DNA of 64,000 bases from positions 1,054,001-1,118,000 of the forward strand of contig NZ_FRFD01000003.1 in assembly GCF_900143645.1 (NCBI RefSeq), read 5' to 3'. A model generated the notes under the pieces. That model was not told the DNA's origin. It was given only the letters and a program-made list of their open reading frames with translations, and did no database searches. The translations under genes were made by a program, and so were the position numbers. Source of the stretch: Anaerocolumna xylanovorans DSM 12503. GTDB taxonomy: Bacteria > Bacillota > Clostridia > Lachnospirales > Lachnospiraceae. This document shows positions 18,362-26,944 of this stretch, one piece after another; positions within the stretch are counted from its first letter, which is position 1, and each line of letters opens with the position of its first letter.

Positions 18362-18999
18362 ATGAGGGAACAAAAAGCAGCAGATTATAAAAAGATTAAG
18401 CTTTCAGAGGATATAATGACAGGAATGGGTCGAATTGATAAACATCTTCAAGATGTAGTAGAAGTTTCTACAAATGCAACAAGTGATGCTAATCAAGGAA
18501 TTTCGGTCATAAATAATGGAATTAATCAAATGTCAATTATTCGTAAAAATTTTACTGAAGTCACATCGGCGTTGGATTCTCTTAAATTAAAATCCGAAGA
18601 AATAAAGAAAAGTATAACGCTAATTGGAGAACTAGCAAAAAGAACGAATTTATTGGCTTTAAATGCATCGATTGAAGCTGCGAGAGCAGGGGAACATGGA
18701 AAAGGATTTAGTGTGGTAGCCATAGAAGTTAAAAAATTAGCAGCTCAATCCTCTGTGGCAGCACAGGAAATTGAGGGGTTAATATTTAAAATTCAAAATG
18801 ATGTTGATGATTCAATGAATTTTATGCAAGAGGTAAACACAAGTTTACAAATTGGAGAAACGGTAATCGGAGAGGCAGGAAATTCTTTTAAAAATATATA
18901 CAATAATTTTTTAATATTTCAGATTATTTAAATGAGTTATCAACTACTATGGAAGAAACCTTTTTAATAATGAGCGATGCTCTCAATGATTTTAAATAA
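18362..18999 (+). pseudogene. Broken methyl-accepting chemotaxis protein signalling domain
   Basis: The frame encodes a chemoreceptor hairpin tip, with ELAKRTNLLALNASIEAARA and GKGFSVVAIEVKKLA, which is the conserved MCP signalling core. It lacks any sensor, membrane or HAMP segment. The frame stops at 18931, but shifting frame at a run of six T residues near 18909 restores a continuation (SDYLNELSTTMEETF) to a stop at 18999. So it is a 5'-truncated and frameshifted remnant, unless a soluble short receptor is made from the first frame. Confidence 0.7.
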
Positions 19000-19058
19000 T
19001 AAGCTTAATATTCCAAACGGCATAATGATAATTGAGAATAATTATATTCATAGCTTGT

Positions 19059-19096
19059 AATCCTTAAACCAGAAACTATGGTTTAAGGATTTTTGC
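19059..19096 (+). terminator. Terminator after the chemoreceptor remnant
   Basis: AATCCTTAAACCA (19059-19071) pairs with TGGTTTAAGGATT (19079-19091), followed by TTTTG. The 200 bases from here to the next gene hold no feature I can support. Confidence 0.75.
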
Positions 19097-19307
19097 GTAT
19101 ATAATTATTTGGAATAAAATAAAAGAAGAAAATAGCATAATGGTCAAGTGCTCATAAATAGTAATTACCACATTCAATCTGGAAAAAGACATTTAACGAT
19201 TAGCAATGATTTATGTTAAAATATTAAAAAGCATTCTGCATCCGTTATAAATAAGGCATTTCAGGGTAGGATTCACCACAAATATTTCGATGAAAGGGAG
19301 GTTTATT

Positions 19308-21218
19308 ATGCTTGCATCATATTTGAAGGATTTATTAATGTGTCTGGAAGACGGTAAATATAAGACAGCAAAAGAGCTGGCAGAACGCTTAAAAATAAGT
19401 GAAAAAACTGTGCGTACCCGGCTTAAAGAATTGCAGTTTATCTTACAAAAATATGGAACGGTTATTGAATCTAAACCAAGATTTGGATTTAAGTTAATTA
19501 TTACAGATATAGAAAAGTATAATGAATTGGAAAGAATGGAAAGTGAATTTAATGAAAAAACTAAGATTCCCAATACTGCTGAAGAACGAAAAAATTATTT
19601 ACTTGCATACTTACTAAATCATAATGGCTTTATAAGGCTTGAAGAATTATGCGATTTTTTGTATGTTTCCAAGAGCACAATAACAGCTGTACTAAAGCAG
19701 GTAGAGTTAGTTTTAGAGCAATATAGAATCCATGTTGAGAGACGTCCCAATTATGGGATTCGTATTATTGGAAATGAAATGGATATCAGACGTTGTCTTG
19801 GCGAACTTTTTATAAAAAGGAATTTATTAGTTGGACTAAATGAAGAATATAAAGAAAAAGAATTAAAGAAACTTGCTGATATTATATCTCAATATGTAAA
19901 GGAGTTCAATGTTAATTTTGTTGAGACAGCATTTGAAAATTTTATTACAAATGTTTATATTGCGCGAGGAAGGATCGCCCATAAAAAAAATGTTAACTTA
20001 GAAAAAAGTGATATTCATAATTTAAATGAAAACGAATGGGCATTTGTGATAAAGCTTGCAGAGAGACTTGAGCGAGAATATGATATAAAGTACCGCGATT
20101 CTGAGGAAGCGTATATAGCATTGCATCTGGCTGGAAGAAGAATGGTTGGAAGTGGCGAGCATGATGAAGTGAATTTTGTTATCCGTAGTGAAATTGATCA
20201 ATTGGTTATAAAAATGCTAGATAAGGTTTTCTTGGACTTTGGATTGGATTTTCGTAACAGCTTTGATTTAAGAATGAGTTTAAATCAGCATATAGTGCCA
20301 CTTGATATTCGCTTACGATATGAGCTTCCTATTGAAAACACACTATTAATAGAAATAAAAGACAATTATAAATTTGCATATTTGGTTGCGGAGATAGCAT
20401 CAACAGTACTTGAAGATTATTACAAGAAGAAATTATCAGAGGATGAGATAGGTTTTATAGCATTATTGTTTGCTCTTGCTCTGGAGAAACATAATGCAGC
20501 AATTGATAAGTACAATATATTAATTGTTTGCAGTTCAGGAAAAGGAAGTTCCAGATTGCTAAAATATAAATACAGGCAGGAATTTCAAGATTATTTAGAT
20601 CAGATCTATGTATGTGATTTGCGTGAAGTTGAAACCTTTGATTTTTCGAAAGTTAATTATGTATTCACAACCATAGCAATCATGCATCATATTCCAGTAC
20701 CAATTATAGAGGTTGGATTGTTTCTGACAGAAAAAGATATGCTTAATGTAAAGAAAGTTTTGGGAAGAAAGAAAACAGATTTTTTGGAGCAGTATTATTC
20801 TGAAAATGCATTTTTTGAAAGACTTGAAGGTACTACAAAAGAGGAAGTGCTTATGAATATTTGCAATAAAATTATAAAAGATAAAAATGTTCCAATGGAT
20901 TTTTATCAATTGGTAGCAGCTCGGGAAGAACTGGGAACCACTGACTTTGGAAATCGAATAGCAATGCCGCATCCGCTAAAAACTGTGACAAATGAATCAT
21001 ATGTGTATGTGGCAATATTAAATCAGCCAATTCCATGGGGTAAATCTGATGTGCAGGTTGTATTTATGACAGTTATAGGTAATCAGCCGGATTTAAATCT
21101 ACCGAAGTTTTATGAATTTACCATAGAATTAATACAAAATAAAGAAGCAATACAGACATTGATTGAAAGTCGTAATTTTGAGACATTAATGTCCTTGTTT
21201 CAAGAACAAAGTGTTTAG
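19308..21218 (+). CDS. PRD-containing transcriptional regulator with EIIB and EIIA domains (LicR/MtlR type)
   Basis: A 636-residue DNA-binding activator controlled by the PTS. It has two N-terminal helix-turn-helix segments (TAKELAERLKISEKTVRTRL and an HTH in ELCDFLYVSKSTITAVL), PRD1 with EEAYIALHLAGRR, PRD2 (NQHIVPLDIRLRY), an EIIB-like domain with Cys in IVCSSGKGSSR (about 405) and an EIIA domain with His in RIAMPHPLKT. The second PRD2 His is missing: IGFIALLFALAL has Leu where the family has His. AGGGAGG at 19295-19301 supports the ATG at 19308. It heads module 2 and likely activates it. Confidence 0.92.
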   Translation: MLASYLKDLLMCLEDGKYKTAKELAERLKISEKTVRTRLKELQFILQKYGTVIESKPRFGFKLIITDIEKYNELERMESEFNEKTKIPNTAEERKNYLLAYLLNHNGFIRLEELCDFLYVSKSTITAVLKQVELVLEQYRIHVERRPNYGIRIIGNEMDIRRCLGELFIKRNLLVGLNEEYKEKELKKLADIISQYVKEFNVNFVETAFENFITNVYIARGRIAHKKNVNLEKSDIHNLNENEWAFVIKLAERLEREYDIKYRDSEEAYIALHLAGRRMVGSGEHDEVNFVIRSEIDQLVIKMLDKVFLDFGLDFRNSFDLRMSLNQHIVPLDIRLRYELPIENTLLIEIKDNYKFAYLVAEIASTVLEDYYKKKLSEDEIGFIALLFALALEKHNAAIDKYNILIVCSSGKGSSRLLKYKYRQEFQDYLDQIYVCDLREVETFDFSKVNYVFTTIAIMHHIPVPIIEVGLFLTEKDMLNVKKVLGRKKTDFLEQYYSENAFFERLEGTTKEEVLMNICNKIIKDKNVPMDFYQLVAAREELGTTDFGNRIAMPHPLKTVTNESYVYVAILNQPIPWGKSDVQVVFMTVIGNQPDLNLPKFYEFTIELIQNKEAIQTLIESRNFETLMSLFQEQSV

Positions 21219-21224
21219 TACTAT

Positions 21225-21266
21225 AATGCTGCATTCAGAGTTTACCAGATTGAATGTAGCATTTTA
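21225..21266 (+). terminator. Hairpin between regulator and module 2 PTS genes
   Basis: AATGCTGCATTCA (21225-21237) pairs with TGAATGTAGCATT (21251-21263), one wobble, followed by TTAT. Partial terminator or attenuator. Confidence 0.55.
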
Positions 21267-21349
21267 TGCGTTTGAGATATTGTAATAAGCTTGCTAGAAT
21301 GTCATTAGAAGCAATAAATTGCCATTGCGATTTAGAATTGGAGGATGTT

Positions 21350-21664
21350 ATGGATGTAGAAGATATTGTAATGGAGCTGGTTGTAAATGGAGGTGATGCT
21401 AGGAGTAAAGCGTTGGAAGCAATTGCCGCAGCGAGTAAACAAAATTTTGATTTGGCTGAGGAAAAAATGAAAGAGTGTAATGAATCCCTAAATAAAGCCC
21501 ATATTTTTCAAACTGAATTGATTCAGAAAGAACTGAATGGAGAACCAACAACGTTAAGTCTGATTTTGGTACATGGACAAGATCATCTGATGAATGCAAT
21601 AACAGTTCGTGATCTGGCGATTCATATGATTGAAATGTACAAAATCATGATGATAAATAAGTAA
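21350..21664 (+). CDS. PTS lactose/cellobiose-type EIIA, module 2
   Basis: A helical EIIA of 104 residues, standard length for the lactose/chitobiose class. The phospho-acceptor His lies in ILVHGQDHLMNA. The ATG at 21350 is chosen because GGAGG ends five bases upstream and the family starts with this helix; an earlier in-frame ATG at 21266 lies inside the preceding hairpin. It starts the transport part of module 2, followed by EIIB 24 bases later. Confidence 0.92.
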   Translation: MDVEDIVMELVVNGGDARSKALEAIAAASKQNFDLAEEKMKECNESLNKAHIFQTELIQKELNGEPTTLSLILVHGQDHLMNAITVRDLAIHMIEMYKIMMINK

Positions 21665-21688
21665 TGATGAATGAAAGGAGAAAAAAAT

Positions 21689-21994
21689 ATGAAGTATATT
21701 ACTCTTGTCTGTGCAGCAGGTATGTCAACCAGCTTATTAGTAAGCAAAATGAAAACAGTTGCAGAAAAAGAAGGAAAAAATGTAACGATTGTAGCAATGT
21801 CTGAATCATCATTCGGATCATATTCTGAACCAACAGATGTACTGCTATTAGGACCGCAGGTTAGTTATCTGTTTGATAAGATGAAATCTGAGAATGAGCC
21901 AAAAGGCATTAAGGTCGGGCTGATTGACCCATTATCCTATGGGATGATGGATGGAAAAAAAGTATTGGATACTGCACTGGCGATGCTGGTGTAA
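21689..21994 (+). CDS. PTS lactose/cellobiose-type EIIB, module 2
   Basis: A 101-residue EIIB. The phospho-Cys is in LVCAAGMSTSLLVSKM, the P-loop-like motif of this class. It takes phosphate from the adjacent EIIA and gives it to the sugar bound by EIIC. AAGGAG precedes the ATG at 21689. It differs from the EIIB of modules 1 and 3, so module 2 belongs to another PTS family. Confidence 0.94.
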   Translation: MKYITLVCAAGMSTSLLVSKMKTVAEKEGKNVTIVAMSESSFGSYSEPTDVLLLGPQVSYLFDKMKSENEPKGIKVGLIDPLSYGMMDGKKVLDTALAMLV

Positions 21995-22023
21995 GAATTT
22001 AAAGTATTGGAGAGGGTAGAAAA

Positions 22024-23391
22024 ATGGCAAAAGAAAACAATGTATCCGTTATGCGCCGCATCAATGATAAAGTAACACCTGTTTTTGGTAAGATTGCAAG
22101 AGAAAGGCATATTCAGGCTATATCAGGGGGATTAATGGCAATCGTTCCATTTACACTGCTGGCGGCAATCTTTAATATTATCAAAACACCGCCGGTAACA
22201 GATTCGATGATTGCAAATGGAGGGTTTTGGGCTCACATATTTGGCGGATGGTACAATTTTGCACATAAATATAATGATATATTATCGGTACCTTCGAATA
22301 TGACAATGGGAATGATGAGTATCATTGCTGTATTTGCAATTTCGTATAAGTTAGCGGAATCATATAAAATAAAAGCTTTTTCAGCATCATTGATTTCATT
22401 CATTATGTTTTTATTAGTTGCATCACCGGGAATCCCTGCATATCTTGCATCGCAAGTAAACAAGGGAGTGGATATGTCTACACTATCAACAACAACTGTT
22501 TTAGATACAACATATTTGGGCTCGGTAGGATTATTTGTCGCAATTATTGTCAGCTTGATTTCAACAGAGATAACAAGATTGTGTATTCAAAAGAAAATTA
22601 CAATCAAAATGCCGGATGCCGTACCGGCAGGAGTTGCAGAATCATTTTCATCAGTGATTCCACTGTTAATTAACTGTTTAATATTCTATGGAGCTTCTTT
22701 GATAATACAGCAAACTGCTGGTCTTTCAATACCGGCAGCAATCAATAAACTTATAGTTCCGGCAATTGGAAATGTTAACACGCCAGGTGGAATTTTATTA
22801 ATTATTACTCTTGGGAACTTAATGTGGTTATTTGGTGTTCACGGACCTGCGCTATTTAGTATGTTATATATTCCTATCATGTTCCAGGTTTATAGTCAGA
22901 ACCTTGGAATTGCAGAAGCTGGTCATGCAGTTGCATTCCAGGCTATTGACATGACACAATTTTCTAATCCTTATTTTGGACTGAATTTAGTACTATTATT
23001 CTGTGTCGCTTCCAAACAGTTGAAGGCAATTGGAAAAGCTAGTATTGTACCAGGTGTATTTCTAATAAATGAGCCTGTTATTTTCGGAATTCCAATTATG
23101 TTTAATCCGTTTATGGTAATTCCTGTATTAGTAATTCCGGTGGTAACAATGGGATTATCCTGGATACTGGGGTCTGCGGGATGGCTTACAGGAGGTTATA
23201 ATATTATCTTTGCACAGCTGCCAATTGGCTTAAATGCATTCCTTGCTTCAATGAATGTACGGAACTTGATTTTTGCTTTTATAATGTATTTTGTACAATT
23301 TTTAATTTGGCTGCCTTTTGTAAAGGCTTATGATAAACAGTTAAAAATACAGGAACTGGAAAGAGAAAAATCAGTAGAAACAAACGCATAA
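22024..23391 (+). CDS. PTS cellobiose-type EIIC permease, module 2
   Basis: Integral membrane transporter of 455 residues with about ten membrane spans. The core contains LFGVHGPALFSMLYIP and INEPVIFGIPIMFNP, landmarks of lactose/cellobiose EIIC proteins, where Glu and His contact the sugar. It would import a beta-linked disaccharide or aryl glycoside as the 6-phosphate. It follows EIIB by 29 bases; a hairpin separates it from the GH1 gene. Confidence 0.94.
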   Translation: MAKENNVSVMRRINDKVTPVFGKIARERHIQAISGGLMAIVPFTLLAAIFNIIKTPPVTDSMIANGGFWAHIFGGWYNFAHKYNDILSVPSNMTMGMMSIIAVFAISYKLAESYKIKAFSASLISFIMFLLVASPGIPAYLASQVNKGVDMSTLSTTTVLDTTYLGSVGLFVAIIVSLISTEITRLCIQKKITIKMPDAVPAGVAESFSSVIPLLINCLIFYGASLIIQQTAGLSIPAAINKLIVPAIGNVNTPGGILLIITLGNLMWLFGVHGPALFSMLYIPIMFQVYSQNLGIAEAGHAVAFQAIDMTQFSNPYFGLNLVLLFCVASKQLKAIGKASIVPGVFLINEPVIFGIPIMFNPFMVIPVLVIPVVTMGLSWILGSAGWLTGGYNIIFAQLPIGLNAFLASMNVRNLIFAFIMYFVQFLIWLPFVKAYDKQLKIQELEREKSVETNA

Positions 23392-23411
23392 CAATACAGA
23401 ACCAATAGTGT

Positions 23412-23446
23412 ATCGGTGGTATAGTTTTATATAATACCACCGATAT
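23412..23446 (+). terminator. Intercistronic hairpin after EIIC
   Basis: TATCGGTGGTAT pairs with ATACCACCGATA across an 11-base loop; no good T-run. Probably limits readthrough or protects the upstream mRNA. Confidence 0.6.
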
Positions 23447-23496
23447 TGTTAAAATTGTTAGAATATGTTAATAAAAAGATTGGAGATAAGACTTAT

Positions 23497-24897
23497 ATGG
23501 CTTTTAATGAATTTTTCATGTGGGGCGGAGCAACTTCTGCATGTCAGTGTGAAGGGGCGTATAATATTGACGGAAAAGGGTTGAGTGCTATTGATATGTT
23601 ACCCCTTTGTAATAAAGGACAGTTAAGAACACCAACTTCGGAAATTTTGGAGGATTCTTTTTATCCAAGTCACCAGGCTATTGATTTTTATCATTATTTT
23701 AAAGAGGATATCAAATTATTTGCTGAGATGGGATTTCAATGTTATAGAATGTCGATTTCATGGCCCCGCATTTTCCAAACCGGAGATAATGAAATTCCGA
23801 ATGAAGCAGGGTTGGAATTTTACGATAAAATCTTCGATGAGTTAGCAAAGTATAAGATTGAACCTATTGTAACGATTTCGCATTTTGATGATCCTTATGA
23901 GGCAGAAAAAAAATATGGAGATTGGAATCATCGGGAATGGATAAATATGTACTATAAATACGCCACGACTATTCTGGATAGATATCATGACAAAGTAAAG
24001 TACTGGATGACATTTAATGAAATTAATACTTTGATGTATTATCCGTTGTTCCATGGAATGGAAAAAAATCATGATTCCATGCAGATAGTGTATCAAATGG
24101 CACATAATAAATTTCTCGCAAGTGCTATGACAGTAAAGTATGCTCATGAACATTATCCGGAATTGAAAGTTGGTATGATGCTTGCATCTACAACAATTTA
24201 TCCGTATAGCTGTAATCCAAACGATGTTATGAAGAGTATGGAGAGAGAAGAGGAAACCTTTTTTTTCAGTGATGTTCAAGTAAGAGGTTATTATTCATCC
24301 GGAGCATTGAAAAAGATGGAATCTTATCAGGTAAAAATTGATATCCATAAGGATGATGAAAAGATACTGAAGGAAGGTACCGTTGATTTTATAGGATTTT
24401 CCTACTATTCAACTAGTGTTGCGGTTTCAGAAGATGAAAAAATAGAAGTTTCGGGGAACTTTATGAAGGGACAGAAGAATCCATATCTACAGGTAAGTGA
24501 ATGGGAATGGCAGATTGATCCGACAGGGCTGAGATATACATTAAATCAGTTATACAATCGTTATCAAATTCCGCTTATGATAGTTGAAAATGGACTTGGT
24601 GCGGAAGATACTATTGAAAAGGATGGAACCATACAAGATGACTATCGAATTCATTATCTACGGGAACATATAAAGGAAATGGAAATGGCGGTATCAGTTG
24701 ATGGAGTTGAGTTACTTGCCTATACGCCTTGGGGATGTATTGATCTTGTTAGCGCCAGTACCGGCGAAATGAAAAAAAGGTACGGATTTATCTATGTTGA
24801 TCTGGATGATGTCGGCCAAGGTACCTTCAACAGATACAGGAAAAAATCATTTTACTGGTATAAAAAAGTAATAGAAAGCAATGGTAAAGAGTTATAG
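23497..24897 (+). CDS. GH1 6-phospho-beta-glycosidase, module 2
   Basis: Cytoplasmic 466-residue glycosidase. It starts FFMWGGATSACQCEGAY, has the acid/base Glu in WMTFNEIN, the nucleophile Glu in IVENGLGA and the phosphate pocket SASTGEMKKRYGFIYVD. The sugar-binding loop reads TISHFDDPYEA, where most relatives have HFEMP or HYETP. The start at 23497 gives the usual family N-terminus; an earlier TTG is unlikely. It is followed 15 bases later by a GH39 enzyme, so products may be processed further at xylosyl linkages. Confidence 0.92.
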   Translation: MAFNEFFMWGGATSACQCEGAYNIDGKGLSAIDMLPLCNKGQLRTPTSEILEDSFYPSHQAIDFYHYFKEDIKLFAEMGFQCYRMSISWPRIFQTGDNEIPNEAGLEFYDKIFDELAKYKIEPIVTISHFDDPYEAEKKYGDWNHREWINMYYKYATTILDRYHDKVKYWMTFNEINTLMYYPLFHGMEKNHDSMQIVYQMAHNKFLASAMTVKYAHEHYPELKVGMMLASTTIYPYSCNPNDVMKSMEREEETFFFSDVQVRGYYSSGALKKMESYQVKIDIHKDDEKILKEGTVDFIGFSYYSTSVAVSEDEKIEVSGNFMKGQKNPYLQVSEWEWQIDPTGLRYTLNQLYNRYQIPLMIVENGLGAEDTIEKDGTIQDDYRIHYLREHIKEMEMAVSVDGVELLAYTPWGCIDLVSASTGEMKKRYGFIYVDLDDVGQGTFNRYRKKSFYWYKKVIESNGKEL

Positions 24898-24912
24898 ACA
24901 GGGAGGAATAGT

Positions 24913-26526
24913 ATGGATTTTAAATTTAACATAAATGATCCGGTTAAACCATTTCACAAACACTGGCAGTTTTGTATCGGAAGTGATCATGCAGCACAAG
25001 CCTTAAGAGCAGATTATTTAAAGCAACTGAAATTTATACATGATGAACTGGGAATACAATATGTACGTTTTCATGGAATTCTCAATGATGATATGCATAC
25101 TTTAGATAACTTCAATTTAATATTGGCGGGGCTGCCAAAGGGAGAAAAAATTGTCGAACGGAATTTTTATCTTTGCGGTGTAGCGTATGACAATATATTA
25201 TCAATCGGCATGAAACCCTTTGTTGAATTAAGTTTTATGCCGCAATCTTTAGCAAAGAATCGTACGGAAAATAAAGGCTTTTATGGAAGTAATTTTAATA
25301 ATCCCCGAAATCTGCAGGAATGGGCGGATTATATAAAAGATTTTGTAAAATATTTAATCCATAGATATGGAAATGAAGAAGCAGAATCCTGGTATTTTGA
25401 AGTATGGAATGAACCGGATTTAGAAGGTGCCTTTTACTTAGGCAGTAAGGAAGAGTATTTCGAGCTATATGAAGTAACCGCAACTGCAATAAAGGAGATA
25501 AATCCGATGTTAAAAGTTGGCGGGCCGGCAACCAGTGGAAGCAGATGGGTAAATGACTTTATTGCATTTTGCAATAACAGTAAACTACCTTTAGATTTTG
25601 TATCAACGCACCAATATGCGGGAGATCCGCTGACAGGGGTTGAAGATTCAGAAAATTCGAATATAGTGAAAAATATAAATAAAGAAGAAAAAGTTGATAA
25701 AGCAGAAAAACTGGTAAAGCAGATGGAACAATTGAATTCTGCATTACCGGAAAATGTAACTTGTCTTGAAGTACTGAAAATAATGTTTGGTGACCCTTCT
25801 GAAACGAAGGATCTTACATCAGATAGATTTAAGAGAAATGCACAGACTGTGAAACTACAGGCATCTGAGTATCCGATTTTTTACACGGAGTGGAATATGC
25901 TGGCAACATTTTCTGCGTATTCGAATGACACAAGAAAAGCGGCAGCCTATGACATGAAGGCGGCATTGGATGTAGAAGATTATGTAACTGGTACAAGTGT
26001 CTGGTGTTTCAGTGATATTTTTGAAGAAATGCATCAGTTCAAAGAGGAATTTCACGGTGGATTTGGTTTACAGACCATTCATGGTATTCCAAAACCAACT
26101 TATTATGCCTTTAAACTACTTTCAGAAGTAGGTAACGAAAGATATATATTAGAAACGGATATAACAGACCAGGAGATTGGTGTTGCAGCTTTTAAGACAG
26201 AAAGAGAAGTGGATATTCTATTGTTCAGACAAAATATGAAACAAATAGATTTACCGAAAGAACCGGTAAATTTAGTACTTGAGCTGCAGAGTATACCCAG
26301 TTGTGTGAAGCTTCAACGGATTGATGAAGATCATTGCAATCCACTGAAGATATGGGAAAGCAACGGTTCAAAGCCTGATCTTACAGCAAAAGAAGTAGAA
26401 GAAATAAAGAAACTTAGTTGTCTCATAGAAGAAGATTTGGATTATAAGTATGAAGACGGTAAATTAACCTGCAATGTTGAAATGGCAGTAAACGATATTT
26501 ACCATATTAAAATTAAACAAGACTAA
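24913..26526 (+). CDS. GH39 glycosidase (beta-xylosidase-like)
   Basis: A 537-residue retaining glycosidase without signal peptide. The acid/base Glu is in FEVWNEPDLEGAF and the nucleophile Glu in PIFYTEWNML, as in GH39 beta-xylosidases. An acidic insertion of about 70 residues (about 240-310, rich in Glu and Lys) separates the catalytic strands and is unusual to my eye. Known members cleave xylosyl residues, and some act on iduronosyl residues. GGGAGG lies just before the ATG. Placed between a phospho-glycosidase and HPr in one operon, it suggests that the module 2 substrate carries xylose or a related sugar. Confidence 0.88.
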   Translation: MDFKFNINDPVKPFHKHWQFCIGSDHAAQALRADYLKQLKFIHDELGIQYVRFHGILNDDMHTLDNFNLILAGLPKGEKIVERNFYLCGVAYDNILSIGMKPFVELSFMPQSLAKNRTENKGFYGSNFNNPRNLQEWADYIKDFVKYLIHRYGNEEAESWYFEVWNEPDLEGAFYLGSKEEYFELYEVTATAIKEINPMLKVGGPATSGSRWVNDFIAFCNNSKLPLDFVSTHQYAGDPLTGVEDSENSNIVKNINKEEKVDKAEKLVKQMEQLNSALPENVTCLEVLKIMFGDPSETKDLTSDRFKRNAQTVKLQASEYPIFYTEWNMLATFSAYSNDTRKAAAYDMKAALDVEDYVTGTSVWCFSDIFEEMHQFKEEFHGGFGLQTIHGIPKPTYYAFKLLSEVGNERYILETDITDQEIGVAAFKTEREVDILLFRQNMKQIDLPKEPVNLVLELQSIPSCVKLQRIDEDHCNPLKIWESNGSKPDLTAKEVEEIKKLSCLIEEDLDYKYEDGKLTCNVEMAVNDIYHIKIKQD

Positions 26527-26575
26527 AATTATAGATTGGGTTTTTATAAAAATACGAAAGGAGTAGCAGATACGG

Positions 26576-26833
26576 ATGAAAAGTTTTGAATATGTAATAA
26601 AAGAAGAAGTTGGAATACATGCGAGACCAGCAGGTTTGCTTGTGAAAGAAGCAAGAAAGTATGCAAGCAAAATTATTTTGCATAAAGACGGTCAAGAGGC
26701 TGATGCAACAAAATTATTAACGGTTATGGGGATGGGGGTTAAATGCGGAGAAAAAGTAAAAATAGAAATTTCTGGAGAAGATGAAGAAAAGACATATGTG
26801 GATATGTTAAGATTCTTTGAAAGTAATCTTTAA
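26576..26833 (+). CDS. HPr-like PTS phosphocarrier, module 2
   Basis: An 85-residue HPr. His15 is in GIHARPAG; the Ser46 position is Lys (DATKLLTVMG). So it can relay phosphate but should not be regulated by HPr kinase. AAGGAG precedes the ATG by about 12 bases. Unlike the other two modules, its Enzyme I does not follow directly: a 111-base spacer with a hairpin lies between. Confidence 0.93.
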   Translation: MKSFEYVIKEEVGIHARPAGLLVKEARKYASKIILHKDGQEADATKLLTVMGMGVKCGEKVKIEISGEDEEKTYVDMLRFFESNL

Positions 26834-26880
26834 ATGTGCACAGAGGGTGCTCATTCTAGCCTTCTTCCTCCATTATTTGA

Positions 26881-26900
26881 GATGCCGCCAAAGCGGCATC
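26881..26900 (+). other. Hairpin in the HPr-Enzyme I spacer
   Basis: GATGCCGC and GCGGCATC form a perfect stem with a CAAA loop inside the 111-base spacer of module 2. No T-run. Could tune the HPr to Enzyme I ratio. Confidence 0.55.
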
Positions 26901-26944
26901 ATGGAGATAAGGTGCACAAAAGTAGCGCAGAAAAGGGGATGTTT

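Noticed and set aside
26834..26944. 37-residue N-terminal extension of the module 2 Enzyme I
   Set aside because: The other two Enzyme I proteins start at the position equivalent to 26945, the extension has no homology, and a ribosome site precedes 26945.
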